Below are positions 6,979 to 15,618 of a stretch of DNA of 32,466 nt, piece after piece. Position 1 is the first letter of the stretch. Every line of letters starts with the position of its first letter. The translations under genes were made by a program, and so were the position numbers. The DNA comes from an uncultured Lachnospiraceae bacterium (GTDB lineage Bacteria; Bacillota; Clostridia; Lachnospirales; Lachnospiraceae), in the NCBI GenBank assembly GCA_944383965.1, contig CALWRQ010000020.1, forward strand, positions 1 to 32,466. Direction: 5' to 3'. The notes under the pieces were generated by a model. The model saw only the letters and a list, made by a program, of their open reading frames with translations. It was not told the origin of the DNA and searched no databases.

Positions 6979-8250
6979 ATGGGTGTATTAATCGCATTTG
7001 CGTTATTGGTGATTCTTATTTACAAAAAGGTTCCGATTATAGTGGCCGCCCCTCTTTCGGCGGCAGTCATGGCTCTTCTGTCCGGCCTGCCTGTGATGGA
7101 AACTCTGACCGGCGGATATATGGATGCCATGGTGGCATTTATCAAATCATACTTCATTCTGTTTCTGGTCTGCGCCGTATTCGGACGGATCATGGATGTG
7201 TCCGGAGCAGCTTACTCCATAGGAAAATGGCTGGGCCTGCGTCTGGGAGCAAAATACGCCATCTGGGGCGTAAGTATTGCGGCATTCGTGCTGACCTACG
7301 GCGGAGTGAGCTGTTTTGTTCTGGTATTTGCCATTTATCCCATTGCTCTGGTGCTGTTTAAGGAGGCAAACCTGAGCCGGAAACTGATTCCCGGAGCAAT
7401 TGCGGCCGGAGCGTTTACCGCTCCCAATATTCTGTGGGGCTCTCCCGGTCTGTGCAACGTAATTCCTACTACATATCTGGGAACCACGGTAAAGGCAGCT
7501 CCGCTGGTGAGCGTGATCTGCTCGATCTTTTTCTATCTGGTATCAAATTTCTACCTGATTTATGAGAGCAAGAAGATGGCAAAGCACGGAGAGGGCTTTG
7601 TTCCCACGGAAAAGATCACCAGACTGCTGAAGGAGTGCGCGGAGAAGGAAGCCATCAATCCTTTGGTAGCGATTATTCCGATTGCCGTGATCATTGTGAC
7701 TCTGAACGGATTTAACCTGGATGTGAACCTGGCTATGCTCTGCGGCGTGCTCACCGGTTATCTGCTGTTCTGGAAAAATATCACAGACAAGATGGATACG
7801 CTGATCGTAGGATCGCAGAATGCCATCAGCTCGATCATGAATACGTCGACGGCAGTAGGTATCGGCGGTGTGGCCAAGATCACCTCCACATTTACCTATC
7901 TGGTGAACTGGGTGTCCAACTTCAGCGGCTCTCCCATGATTTCATGGGCAGTGGCAGTTACGGTGATCTCCGGTGCCTGCGGCTCCGGTTCCGGAGGTGT
8001 AGCGCTGGCCTGCTCCACTCTGGCAGACAAATATCTGGCCATGGGTGTGAATCCGGAGATCCTTCACAGAATTGCTTCCTGCGCCTGCATCGTGCTGGAT
8101 TCCCTGCCGTGGAACGGTGTAATGATCACAACCATGCAGGCATGTGACCTGACTCATAAGGAAGCATACAAACATCTGTTTATGATCACGGTGGTTCTGG
8201 CATTTGTAAACCTGTGCCTGTGTGTGGGACTGGGACTGATTATGTATTAA
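6979..8250 (+). CDS. GntP-like organic-acid permease
   Basis: 423 residues of highly hydrophobic sequence with about 10-12 membrane spans, beginning directly in a membrane segment (VLIAFALLVILIY). The general pattern (short N-terminal span, YGGVSCFVLVFAIYPIA, FTAPNILWGSPG, a central cytoplasmic loop about 195-225, and Gly/Ser-rich ISGACGSGSGGVALA near the end) resembles the GntP/ion-transporter superfamily, members of which import gluconate, 3-hydroxybutyrate and other carboxylates with protons. Its place between a CoA-transferase and an acyl-CoA ligase suggests import of the acid used by the operon. The substrate is inferred from context only. GGAGAAGGAGA precedes the ATG. Confidence 0.85.
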   Translation: MGVLIAFALLVILIYKKVPIIVAAPLSAAVMALLSGLPVMETLTGGYMDAMVAFIKSYFILFLVCAVFGRIMDVSGAAYSIGKWLGLRLGAKYAIWGVSIAAFVLTYGGVSCFVLVFAIYPIALVLFKEANLSRKLIPGAIAAGAFTAPNILWGSPGLCNVIPTTYLGTTVKAAPLVSVICSIFFYLVSNFYLIYESKKMAKHGEGFVPTEKITRLLKECAEKEAINPLVAIIPIAVIIVTLNGFNLDVNLAMLCGVLTGYLLFWKNITDKMDTLIVGSQNAISSIMNTSTAVGIGGVAKITSTFTYLVNWVSNFSGSPMISWAVAVTVISGACGSGSGGVALACSTLADKYLAMGVNPEILHRIASCACIVLDSLPWNGVMITTMQACDLTHKEAYKHLFMITVVLAFVNLCLCVGLGLIMY

Positions 8251-8276
8251 AACGCAGCAGATCAGAGGAAAAAGCT

Positions 8277-9956
8277 ATGAAAGGTTGCAGGGAAGAGGAT
8301 TTAAGGCGGCGGCGGGAACGGCTTGCCGCCGCCTTTCCCGTCTGGGAATGCAGAACCATATACGATCGGTTCTGCCGGACAGAGGAGAAGTACGGAGACA
8401 GCCGTTTTTTTGCGGACGAGGACCGCATCTGGACTTACAGGGAAGAAAAAGAGCGAGCGGAACAGGCGGCCGGAGCCTTTGCGGCTCTGGGAGTAAAGCA
8501 GGGCTGCAAGGTGGCAATATGCATGGCCAACAGGGAGGAATACATCCCCATTACCTTTGGCCTGGCAAGGCTGGGGGCTGTGAAGGTCCCGGTAAACCGA
8601 GGCGCCAGCTTTGATGAAATGAAGTATATTCTGGAGCAGACGGGGACAAAGGTCCTGGTGCTGGAGAACGGCGCAGGAGGAAGTCATCTGGGAGAACTGG
8701 AGCAGATCGGATGCCTGGAAAAGGTGATCCGCCTGGACGGGGAAGCGCAGGGAGAGAAGGAGATCAGCTGGGAGAATTTCTTCCGTCTGGGACAGGGAGA
8801 AGAAAGTCCTGCGGTGAGCGATGGAGGGCTTCTGTCGGATATCATCTATACGTCGGGAAGTACGGGGACGCCCAAGGGAGTGATGCTGACCCACGATATG
8901 CTTCTGCGCAGTGCCTGGGCCAGCTGTCTGAACCGGGGATTCGAACCCGGATGGAGTATTTATGTGCCTCTTCCTCTGTTTCATGTATACGGATATGTGG
9001 AGGGACTGCTGGCAGCTGTTTTATGCGGAGGCAGCGTGATGGTGACCAGAGGGAAAGTTGAGGCGGTCAAAGCGCTGAAAGTCATGGAAGCATACGGTGC
9101 AAATGATATTTTAAGTGTTCCTCTTATCATGATGAAAATTCTCCGGTGTCCGGAACTGAAGGAATATCCGCTGAAAAGCCTGAAAGCGGTTTACTGCTCC
9201 GCTTCCATATGCCCGTCCTGGGTCTGGAGTGAGATCAGAGAAAAAATAGGAGCAGAGGAAGTGATCACGGGCTATGGAATGACGGAAGTCTGCGGTGCAT
9301 CCATGCAGACCGATCCTCTGGACGGCGAGGAGATCCTCCGGGGAAGAGCAGGAAGGATCCTGAGCGGAGGTGCGGCGGGAATGGACCTGCCGGGCCGGCC
9401 TCTGATCCAGTACCGCGTTCTGGATCCGGAAACGGGAAAGGATGCCGGACCGGGAGTCTGCGGGGAGCTGGTCTGCCGCGGACCGGTGGTAACGGAAGGC
9501 TATTACCGGTTTGAGGAAGCAACGCGGAAAGCCATGACTCCGGACGGGTGGCTGCGAACGGGAGATCTGGGCTGGTTCGATGAAAACGGATATCTCCGGC
9601 TTATGGGCAGGGGAAATGATACTTATAAGATCAACGGAGAGAATGTTTCCCCTCAGTTTCTGGACCGGATCATATCCCGGTGCAGGGCAGTGAAAGACGT
9701 GGAAACAGTCGGAGTGAGAGACGAAAGAAAAGGCTGGGTGGGAGCCGCTTTTGTGGATGTGGGAGAAGGAGGAGAAGAGGCTGAGAGGCTGGTCAGGGAT
9801 TACTGCCGGGAAAATCTGGCGCCCTATCAGGTGCCGGATTATTTCTTTTTCGGAAACAGCGGGGACTGGCCCCGTACATCCACAGGGAAGGCGCAGAAAT
9901 TCCGGCTGAGAGAGCTGGCGGATAAGCTGGTAAAGGAGGGCTATGGCAGAGTTTGA
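8277..9956 (+). CDS. AMP-forming acyl-CoA ligase
   Basis: 559 residues from the ATG at 8277 (AGAGGAAA upstream); an open extension overlapping the permease is not needed. It is an ANL adenylating enzyme: P-loop YTSGSTGTPKG (191-201), TGYGMTEVCG (A5), TGDLGWFDENGYLRLMGR (A7/hinge), YKINGENVSP (A8) and STGKAQK with the A10 Lys538. It forms an acyl-adenylate and then acyl-CoA at the cost of ATP. With a CoA-transferase in the same operon this provides a second, ATP-driven way to load CoA, useful when no acyl-CoA donor is available. Chain length cannot be read from sequence. The codon use and GC are like the neighbours. Confidence 0.92.
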   Translation: MKGCREEDLRRRRERLAAAFPVWECRTIYDRFCRTEEKYGDSRFFADEDRIWTYREEKERAEQAAGAFAALGVKQGCKVAICMANREEYIPITFGLARLGAVKVPVNRGASFDEMKYILEQTGTKVLVLENGAGGSHLGELEQIGCLEKVIRLDGEAQGEKEISWENFFRLGQGEESPAVSDGGLLSDIIYTSGSTGTPKGVMLTHDMLLRSAWASCLNRGFEPGWSIYVPLPLFHVYGYVEGLLAAVLCGGSVMVTRGKVEAVKALKVMEAYGANDILSVPLIMMKILRCPELKEYPLKSLKAVYCSASICPSWVWSEIREKIGAEEVITGYGMTEVCGASMQTDPLDGEEILRGRAGRILSGGAAGMDLPGRPLIQYRVLDPETGKDAGPGVCGELVCRGPVVTEGYYRFEEATRKAMTPDGWLRTGDLGWFDENGYLRLMGRGNDTYKINGENVSPQFLDRIISRCRAVKDVETVGVRDERKGWVGAAFVDVGEGGEEAERLVRDYCRENLAPYQVPDYFFFGNSGDWPRTSTGKAQKFRLRELADKLVKEGYGRV

Positions 9957-10851
9957 GAAAATCGGAGAACGTTCCGGATGCCTGAAGCTCCGGAGAAATG
10001 CCATTCCCGTATACATCCTGGATAATGGGGCATGGGTGATCATGGATTCCGGCACAGCCAGAGACCGGGAAGAGCTTCTGGAATTTCTGAGAAGGGAACA
10101 TGTGAGGATCCGGGCTGTGCTTACCAGCCATGGTCATTCGGACCATATCGGAAACCACAATGTCCTGCAGGAGCAGTTCGGAGCGGAACTGATCATGACA
10201 GCCTTTGATGGGGGAATGACAGAGAGTTTTGTAGGATTAAAAACATATTTTTATTCATCCACCACGGATCAGCTGCGGCAGATGCTGCCGGAAATGAATG
10301 TACGGGCGGACCGGATTATTCTACCGGGAGAAAAAACGGTCCGGATCGAAGAGGCGATATTTTCCGTGATCCCGCTCCCGGGACATGCTCACAGCCATGT
10401 AGGCTTTCGCATGCCGGGAGGAGAGACGTATCTGGCAGATGCGCTGCAGTGCCGGAGCATACTGGAAAAGGAAAAACTTTTTTATATGCTCAGCTGGAAG
10501 GAATCCCTGGAGACGGTGAGCCGGCTTGCGCAGAATGGGCAGGGCCTCTGTCTGCTGTCCCATTACGGACCGGTGGAGAATATCCGCAGGGAGGCGGCTC
10601 TGGCTCTGGAGATGTATGAAAGGATGCTTTCTGAAGAAGAGGCAAGGATCCGGGACGGAGCTTCTCTGGAAGAAATTACGGCGGAAGCGGTGAACCGGTT
10701 CCGGATCAGCACAGACAGGAAGATCAGGCTGACAGAACGGATTCTCCGTTCCGTTACGGAATATCTGGTGGATACAGGACGGCTGAAAACCTATACAGAA
10801 GACGGAATCATCCGGTATGAAAGAAACAGAGAAAAAGATAGGAGAGATTGA
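9943..10851 (+). CDS. Metallo-beta-lactamase-fold hydrolase
   Basis: 302 residues. The metal motif TSHGHSDHIG gives His63, His65, Asp67 and His68; His148 (LPGHAHSH), Asp166 (YLADAL) and the His in LLSHYGP complete a two-metal site. A C-terminal helical region of about 80 residues follows. The fold covers thioesterases, glyoxalase II and lactonases. In this operon an acyl-CoA thioesterase or lactone/ester hydrolase role is plausible but inferred. It starts inside the ligase gene (14-nt overlap) with AAAGGAGG before its ATG, so translation is coupled. Confidence 0.85.
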   Translation: MAEFEKIGERSGCLKLRRNAIPVYILDNGAWVIMDSGTARDREELLEFLRREHVRIRAVLTSHGHSDHIGNHNVLQEQFGAELIMTAFDGGMTESFVGLKTYFYSSTTDQLRQMLPEMNVRADRIILPGEKTVRIEEAIFSVIPLPGHAHSHVGFRMPGGETYLADALQCRSILEKEKLFYMLSWKESLETVSRLAQNGQGLCLLSHYGPVENIRREAALALEMYERMLSEEEARIRDGASLEEITAEAVNRFRISTDRKIRLTERILRSVTEYLVDTGRLKTYTEDGIIRYERNREKDRRD

Positions 10852-10854
10852 ACT

Positions 10855-11655
10855 ATGAGAATATTGGTATGTGTAAAACAGGTTCCGGATACCACGGAAA
10901 TCAAGATCGATCCGGTAACGAATACCCTGATCCGGGCAGGAGTTCCGAGTATTGTGAATCCTTTTGATGCCTATGCGCTGGAAGTGGCGGCAAGGATCAA
11001 GGATCATACACCGGATACGTCGATCACTCTGCTGTCCATGGGACCGGAACAGGCCAAAAATGCTTTAAAAGAATGTCTGGCAGTGGGAGGAGATAAGGCT
11101 TATCTGGTGAGCGACCGTGCTTTCGGCGGAGCGGATACGCTGGCGACCAGCTACACGCTGACCAATGCGATCAGAAAGCTGGAGGAAATGGACGGAGCGT
11201 TTGATCTGATTTTCTGCGGAAAACAGGCGATTGACGGAGATACGGCGCAGGTGGGACCGGAAATTGCGGAACACCTGGATATTCCGCAGGTTACTTATGC
11301 AGTGGAAGCAGAGGTAAAGGACGGAGAAATCTTTGTAAAACGGGAAACGGGAGACGGTTTTGAAATCGTAGCGGCCAAACTCCCCTGTCTGGTAACGGTG
11401 ACCAAACCGGCGTTTGACCCAAGATTCCCCAGTATCAAGTCAAAAATGGCAGCGAACCGGGCTCAGATACCGACCCTGACTGCGGAAGATCTGCCCATAG
11501 ACAGAGAGAGGATCGGTCTGAAGGGCTCTCCCACGAAAGTCAAAAAGAGCTTTACCCCGCCAAGAAAGCAGGGAGGCGTGCTGATTCAGGAAGCAGACGG
11601 GGAAGCAGCAGCGCTGAAGCTGTTTGCAGTGATGAGTGAGGCCAATTTTATCTGA
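10855..11655 (+). CDS. etfB: Electron transfer flavoprotein beta subunit
   Basis: 266 residues, the family length. Opens with RILVCVKQVPDT, continues with VNPFDAYALEVA, and has the nucleotide-binding segment CGKQAIDGDTAQVGPEIAEHL (121-141). EtfB binds an adenine nucleotide or second FAD and, with EtfA, shuttles electrons to or from the acyl-CoA dehydrogenase. The TEIKIDP and IRAGVPSIVNPFDAYA segments look like EtfB of clostridial butyryl-CoA dehydrogenase complexes, some of which bifurcate electrons between NADH, crotonyl-CoA and ferredoxin; whether this one does is not established. It is 3 nt from the MBL gene stop, with AGGAGAG before the ATG. Confidence 0.95.
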   Translation: MRILVCVKQVPDTTEIKIDPVTNTLIRAGVPSIVNPFDAYALEVAARIKDHTPDTSITLLSMGPEQAKNALKECLAVGGDKAYLVSDRAFGGADTLATSYTLTNAIRKLEEMDGAFDLIFCGKQAIDGDTAQVGPEIAEHLDIPQVTYAVEAEVKDGEIFVKRETGDGFEIVAAKLPCLVTVTKPAFDPRFPSIKSKMAANRAQIPTLTAEDLPIDRERIGLKGSPTKVKKSFTPPRKQGGVLIQEADGEAAALKLFAVMSEANFI

Positions 11656-11677
11656 CGGAAGCGGGAGGAACAAGGAC

Positions 11678-12685
11678 ATGGAAGCAAAAAACAGAAATTT
11701 ATGGGTATTTGTTGAAAGTGATGAGAATGGAAATGCCAGAAATGTAGGACTGGAACTTCTCACTCCGGGAAGACGTCTGGCTGATCAGCAGGGCGGAGCG
11801 CTGGTAGCTGTGGTCATCGGATGCGGTGTGGAAAAAGCTGTGGAAGAAGCTGCCGCTTACGGAGCAGACCAGGTGATCGTGACTGAAGGAGAGGAATACC
11901 GCCAGTATACGACGGATGCGTATGCAGATGCGCTCTGCACTCTGGTGGAGAAGTACGGTCCTACCACACTGCTGATCGGAGCGACCAATGTGGGAAGAGA
12001 TCTGGGGCCGAGGGTATCCTGCCGCCTGAAGACAGGACTGACTGCAGACTGTACCTCTCTGGACATTGATGAAGCGACGGGAAACATCGCCTGGACCAGA
12101 CCGGCTTTCGGAGGAAACCTGATGGCTACCATTCTCTGCCCGGATCACCGTCCTCAGATCGGTACGGTGCGTCCCGGTGTATTCAAAAAAGGAGTGAAGG
12201 AAGAAGGGAGAACTGCGGAGGTGATCCGGGAGGAGGTCCATGTGCTTCCGGAGAGGATCCGTACAAGAATCGTAGAGGTGATCCGGGAAACAGGAGCAGA
12301 GAATGTGGACCTGGAAGGAGCTCAGGTGATCGTGGCAGGAGGCCGCGGAGTGGGAGGACCGGAAGGCTTCGCTCCTTTGAAGGAACTGGCAGATCTGCTG
12401 GGAGGTGTGGTAGGAGCTTCCAGAGCGGCCGTGGATTCCGGATGGATCGGACATGTTCATCAGGTCGGTCAGACCGGAAAGACCGTAGGGCCGAAACTTT
12501 ATATCGTCTGCGGAATCTCCGGAGCGATCCAGCATGTGGCCGGAATGAGCAGTTCCGATACGATTATAGCCATTAATAAAGATCCGGATGCTCCCATTTT
12601 CGGAATTGCAGATTACGGTGTGGTAGGAGATCTGAAGACCGTGATTCCGGCGCTGATCCGGGAGATCAAAAAAAGCAGGGCCTGA
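11678..12685 (+). CDS. etfA: Electron transfer flavoprotein alpha subunit
   Basis: 335 residues from the ATG at 11678, which has GGGAGGAA upstream; the frame stays open to 11636 inside etfB but without a good site. N-terminal Rossmann-like domain (about 1-190), then the FAD domain with VAGGRGVGGPEGF, the AVDSGW and HQVGQTGKTVGPKLYI segments and the EtfA signature GISGAIQHVAGMSSSD. It carries the electron-transferring FAD of the Etf pair. There is no extra ferredoxin domain. It is the last gene of the sigma-54 operon and is followed by a strong terminator. Confidence 0.96.
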   Translation: MEAKNRNLWVFVESDENGNARNVGLELLTPGRRLADQQGGALVAVVIGCGVEKAVEEAAAYGADQVIVTEGEEYRQYTTDAYADALCTLVEKYGPTTLLIGATNVGRDLGPRVSCRLKTGLTADCTSLDIDEATGNIAWTRPAFGGNLMATILCPDHRPQIGTVRPGVFKKGVKEEGRTAEVIREEVHVLPERIRTRIVEVIRETGAENVDLEGAQVIVAGGRGVGGPEGFAPLKELADLLGGVVGASRAAVDSGWIGHVHQVGQTGKTVGPKLYIVCGISGAIQHVAGMSSSDTIIAINKDPDAPIFGIADYGVVGDLKTVIPALIREIKKSRA

Positions 12686-12715
12686 AAAGCTGCTGCAGCA
12701 GAAAAAGGAAAAACA

Positions 12716-12765
12716 GGAGAGATGTTCCCCGGCCGGAGACGGCCGAACGGAACCTCTCTTTTTTT
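12716..12765 (+). terminator. Intrinsic terminator of the acyl-CoA operon
   Basis: AGAGATGTTCC (12718-12728) pairs with GGAACCTCTCT (12749-12759) with one mismatch. An inner CGGCCG/CGGCCG stem and a run of seven T (12759-12765) complete a strong rho-independent terminator 30 nt after etfA. Confidence 0.9.
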
Positions 12766-12812
12766 GCGGAACGGTTTCCTCCTTCATGCCGGAATGGTTA
12801 TGCAGAAAGACA

Positions 12813-12828
12813 ATGTATAAAAATACAT
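12813..12828. promoter_or_regulatory. Upstream ArgR-like box
   Basis: ATGTATAAAAATACAT is a perfect 16-bp palindrome close to the ARG-box pattern of Firmicutes and enterics (TGAAT-like arms around an A/T core). It lies 42 bp upstream of the -35 element of argG. The arginine repressor of this organism is not in the window, so the assignment is by pattern and by the genes controlled. Confidence 0.65.
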
Positions 12829-12854
12829 ACATTTCAAAAAAATGAAAAAAGATA

Positions 12855-12883
12855 TTGCATATTTATAAACTAAGATGTATAAT
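12855..12883 (+). promoter_or_regulatory. Sigma-A promoter of the arg operon
   Basis: TTGCAT (12855-12860), 17-bp spacer, TATAAT (12878-12883): near-consensus, with transcription expected to start about 12890. The -10 element lies inside an ArgR-like box, the normal arrangement for repression by arginine. The leader carries a CCGGC/GCCGG hairpin (12901-12918) before the AGGAGG site. Confidence 0.88.
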
Positions 12884-12889
12884 CATTCA
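12876..12889. promoter_or_regulatory. ArgR-like box overlapping the arg promoter -10
   Basis: TGTATAATCATTCA matches the ARG-box layout (TGNAT, A/T core, ATTCA) and covers the -10 hexamer and start site. Together with the upstream box at 12813 it would let a hexameric ArgR bind two sites about 62 bp apart. Confidence 0.68.
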
Positions 12890-12948
12890 CAGTTAAGGCA
12901 CCGGCATATAAAAGCCGGAAATGAAAGATCAACAGGAGGAAGAAAATT

Positions 12949-14199
12949 ATGGAAAAGAAATATAATAAGGTAGTACTTGCATATTCAGGCGGTCTGGACA
13001 CTTCCGTGCTGATTCCCTGGCTGAAGGAACATTACGGCTGCGAGGTCATCGCCGTATCCGGAGACGTAGGACAGGGAACGGAGCTGGACGGACTGGAGGA
13101 GAAAGCCATCAAGACCGGAGCCTCCAAATTATACGTGGTAGATATTAAAAAGGAATTTGTGGATGATTATATCATTCCCACCATGCAGGCAGGAGCTACT
13201 TACGAAAAATATCTTCTGGGCACTTCCTTTGCCCGTCCCATCATAGCAAAGAAGATCGTGGAAATTGCCCTGAAGGAAGGGGCAGACGCCATCTGCCACG
13301 GATGCACGGGAAAAGGAAACGATCAGGTACGTTTCGAGCTGGCCATTAAGGCATTTGCTCCCCATATGGATGTGATCGCTCCCTGGCGCTTCTGGGAACT
13401 GAACAGCCGTGAAAAAGAGATCGAATATGCAGAGAAGCACAATATCCCGCTGAAGATCAATAAAGAGACCAACTATTCCAAAGATAAGAATCTGTGGCAT
13501 CTGTCCCATGAAGGACTGGATCTGGAAGATCCGGCCAACGAGGCACCGATCAACAAGCCGGGATTTCTGGAGCTGGGAGTTTCTCCGGAGCAGGCACCGG
13601 ATGTTCCCACCTATGTGACCATTCATTTTGAAAAGGGAGTTCCCACTGCAGTGGACGGCGAGGAAATGGATTCCGTTGCTCTCATTGAAAAACTGAATGC
13701 TCTGGGCGGAGCCAACGGCATCGGCATTCTGGATATTGTGGAGAACCGTCTGGTAGGCATGAAGAGCAGGGGGATTTATGAAACTCCCGGAGGATCCATC
13801 CTTTATGCCGCTCATGAAAAGCTGGAGGAGATCACACTGGATAAAGAAACCCAGCATTACAAGCAGCAGCTGGCACTGAAATTTGCCGACCTGGTTTACA
13901 ACGGTCAGTGGTATACGCCTCTGCGCAAGGCCATGAGCGCATTTGTGACCTCCACTCAGGAGACCGTAACAGGAGATGTGAAGCTGAAACTTTACAAGGG
14001 CAATATTATTCCTGCATCCGTAACCTCTCCCTACAGCCTCTACTCCGAGGACATTGCTACCTTCGGAGAGGATCATTCCTATAATCAGGCAGATTCTGCA
14101 GGATTTATCAACCTGTTCGGACTGCCCATCAAGGTAAGGGCCATGAATGACCAGGTACTGAAGGAGAAAACGGGAAAAGGATTCCCGGAGGTGGAATAA
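12949..14199 (+). CDS. argG: Argininosuccinate synthase
   Basis: 416 residues, slightly over the common ~400. It joins citrulline and aspartate with ATP to give argininosuccinate. The PP-loop AYSGGLDTS (11-19) and the [14 protein letters not shown] citrulline/aspartate site are intact, and the C-terminal region has [10 protein letters not shown] followed by VKLYKGN-like sequence. AGGAGG lies 11 nt before the ATG. It leads an operon in which the two last enzymes of arginine synthesis (argG, argH) come before the early ones. Arginine repression is expected from the ArgR-like boxes over its promoter. Confidence 0.98.
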   Translation: MEKKYNKVVLAYSGGLDTSVLIPWLKEHYGCEVIAVSGDVGQGTELDGLEEKAIKTGASKLYVVDIKKEFVDDYIIPTMQAGATYEKYLLGTSFARPIIAKKIVEIALKEGADAICHGCTGKGNDQVRFELAIKAFAPHMDVIAPWRFWELNSREKEIEYAEKHNIPLKINKETNYSKDKNLWHLSHEGLDLEDPANEAPINKPGFLELGVSPEQAPDVPTYVTIHFEKGVPTAVDGEEMDSVALIEKLNALGGANGIGILDIVENRLVGMKSRGIYETPGGSILYAAHEKLEEITLDKETQHYKQQLALKFADLVYNGQWYTPLRKAMSAFVTSTQETVTGDVKLKLYKGNIIPASVTSPYSLYSEDIATFGEDHSYNQADSAGFINLFGLPIKVRAMNDQVLKEKTGKGFPEVE

Positions 14200-14223
14200 A
14201 AACAGCGTAGGAGGACGGAAGAT

Positions 14224-15618
14224 ATGGCAAAGCTCTGGGCGGGCCGGTTCCAGAAAGAGACGGACCGGACAGTAAATGACTTTAATTCTTCGGTGATGTT
14301 TGACAGCCGGATGTACGAAGAGGATATAACAGGTTCCATGGCTCATGCTGCCATGCTGGGAAAACAGGGAATCATTTCCATGGAGGACGCGGAGGCGATC
14401 CGCACCGGTCTGACCGGCCTGCTGGCGGAGATCAGGGAAGGCAGGATCCGCTTTACTCCGGAGGAATATGAAGACATCCATATGGCCAATGAGCAGCTGC
14501 TTACGGAACGGATCGGAGACAGCGGCAAGAGACTTCATACGGCCCGTTCCAGAAATGATCAGGTCGCTCTGGACATGAGACTTTATGTGAGGAAGGAGAT
14601 CGGAGAGATCCGCAGGCTGGCACTGGCATTTATGGAAGAACTGTGCATTCTGGCAGAGCAGCATATGGAGACGGTAATGCCCGGATATACCCATCTTCAG
14701 AGAGCGCAGCCCATTACTCTGGCTCATCATCTTATGGCCTATGCCAATATGCTCCGCCGGGATGTGGCAAGGCTGGAAAACTGCCGGGAGGGGCTGGATG
14801 AGCTCCCTCTGGGCAGCGGGGCGCTGGCAGGGACCACTTATCCCATTGACCGGGAATTTGTGGCGGAGCAGCTGGGATTTTCCAGAGTCATGGACAATTC
14901 CCTGGACGGCGTTTCCGACCGTGACTACTGCATTGAACTCTGCTCCTGCCTGTCCATCCTGATGATGCACCTGTCCAGGCTGTCTGAGGAAGTGATCCTG
15001 TGGTGTTCCTGGGAATTTCAGTTCATTGAACTGGATGATGCCTATTCCACCGGCTCTTCCATCATGCCGCAGAAGAAGAATCCGGACGTGTGTGAACTGA
15101 TCCGAGGAAAGACCGGGCGGGTATACGGAGATCTGCAGGGGCTTCTGACGTTCATGAAAGGACTGCCCCTGGCCTACAACAAGGATATGCAGGAGGACAA
15201 GGAAGCGGTATTTGATGCCATTGATACGGTAAAGCATTGTCTGGAAGTATTTGCTCCCATGCTGGCCACCATGACCGTCCATCCGGAAAATATGGAGCGC
15301 GCGGCCAGAAAAGGCTTTCTGAACGCTACAGACTGTGCGGACTATCTGACGAAAAGAGGCCTGCCTTTCCGGGATGCCTATAAGGCAGTGGGAAGTCTGG
15401 TCCATGTATGTATGGAGCAGGGACATACGCTGGATACTCTTCCGCTGGAAGAATATAAAAAGATCTGTCCGGTTTTTGAAGAGGATGTATATCAGGCCAT
15501 TGATCTGATGACCTGTGTGAAGGAAAGAAAATCTCTGGGAGGTCCGGCTCCCGAGGAAGTAAAGCGGCAGCTGGCGAAAATTCAGAACTTCCTTAGGGAG
15601 AAGGAGGAAATGAAATGA
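14224..15618 (+). CDS. argH: Argininosuccinate lyase
   Basis: 464 residues, standard length. It splits argininosuccinate into arginine and fumarate as a homotetramer. The fumarase-superfamily signature GSSIMPQKKNP (277-287), with the catalytic Ser, is intact, as are TARSRNDQVA (106-115) and GYTHLQRAQP (154-163). Start ATG with GGAGGACG upstream, 24 nt after argG. The stop overlaps the argC start (ATGA), implying translational coupling. A very long open frame on the opposite strand here is a composition artefact. Confidence 0.98.
   Translation: MAKLWAGRFQKETDRTVNDFNSSVMFDSRMYEEDITGSMAHAAMLGKQGIISMEDAEAIRTGLTGLLAEIREGRIRFTPEEYEDIHMANEQLLTERIGDSGKRLHTARSRNDQVALDMRLYVRKEIGEIRRLALAFMEELCILAEQHMETVMPGYTHLQRAQPITLAHHLMAYANMLRRDVARLENCREGLDELPLGSGALAGTTYPIDREFVAEQLGFSRVMDNSLDGVSDRDYCIELCSCLSILMMHLSRLSEEVILWCSWEFQFIELDDAYSTGSSIMPQKKNPDVCELIRGKTGRVYGDLQGLLTFMKGLPLAYNKDMQEDKEAVFDAIDTVKHCLEVFAPMLATMTVHPENMERAARKGFLNATDCADYLTKRGLPFRDAYKAVGSLVHVCMEQGHTLDTLPLEEYKKICPVFEEDVYQAIDLMTCVKERKSLGGPAPEEVKRQLAKIQNFLREKEEMK

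Noticed and set aside
11699..12832. 377-codon minus-strand open frame opposite etfA
   Set aside because: It runs through the etfA terminator and is low in recognisable sequence; etfA is certain.
13129..15426. 765-codon open frame on the minus strand opposite argG and argH
   Set aside because: It crosses the gap between two certain genes on the other strand, has no ribosome binding site or recognisable domain, and its His/Gln/Cys-rich sequence is typical of an antisense reading of codon-biased genes.
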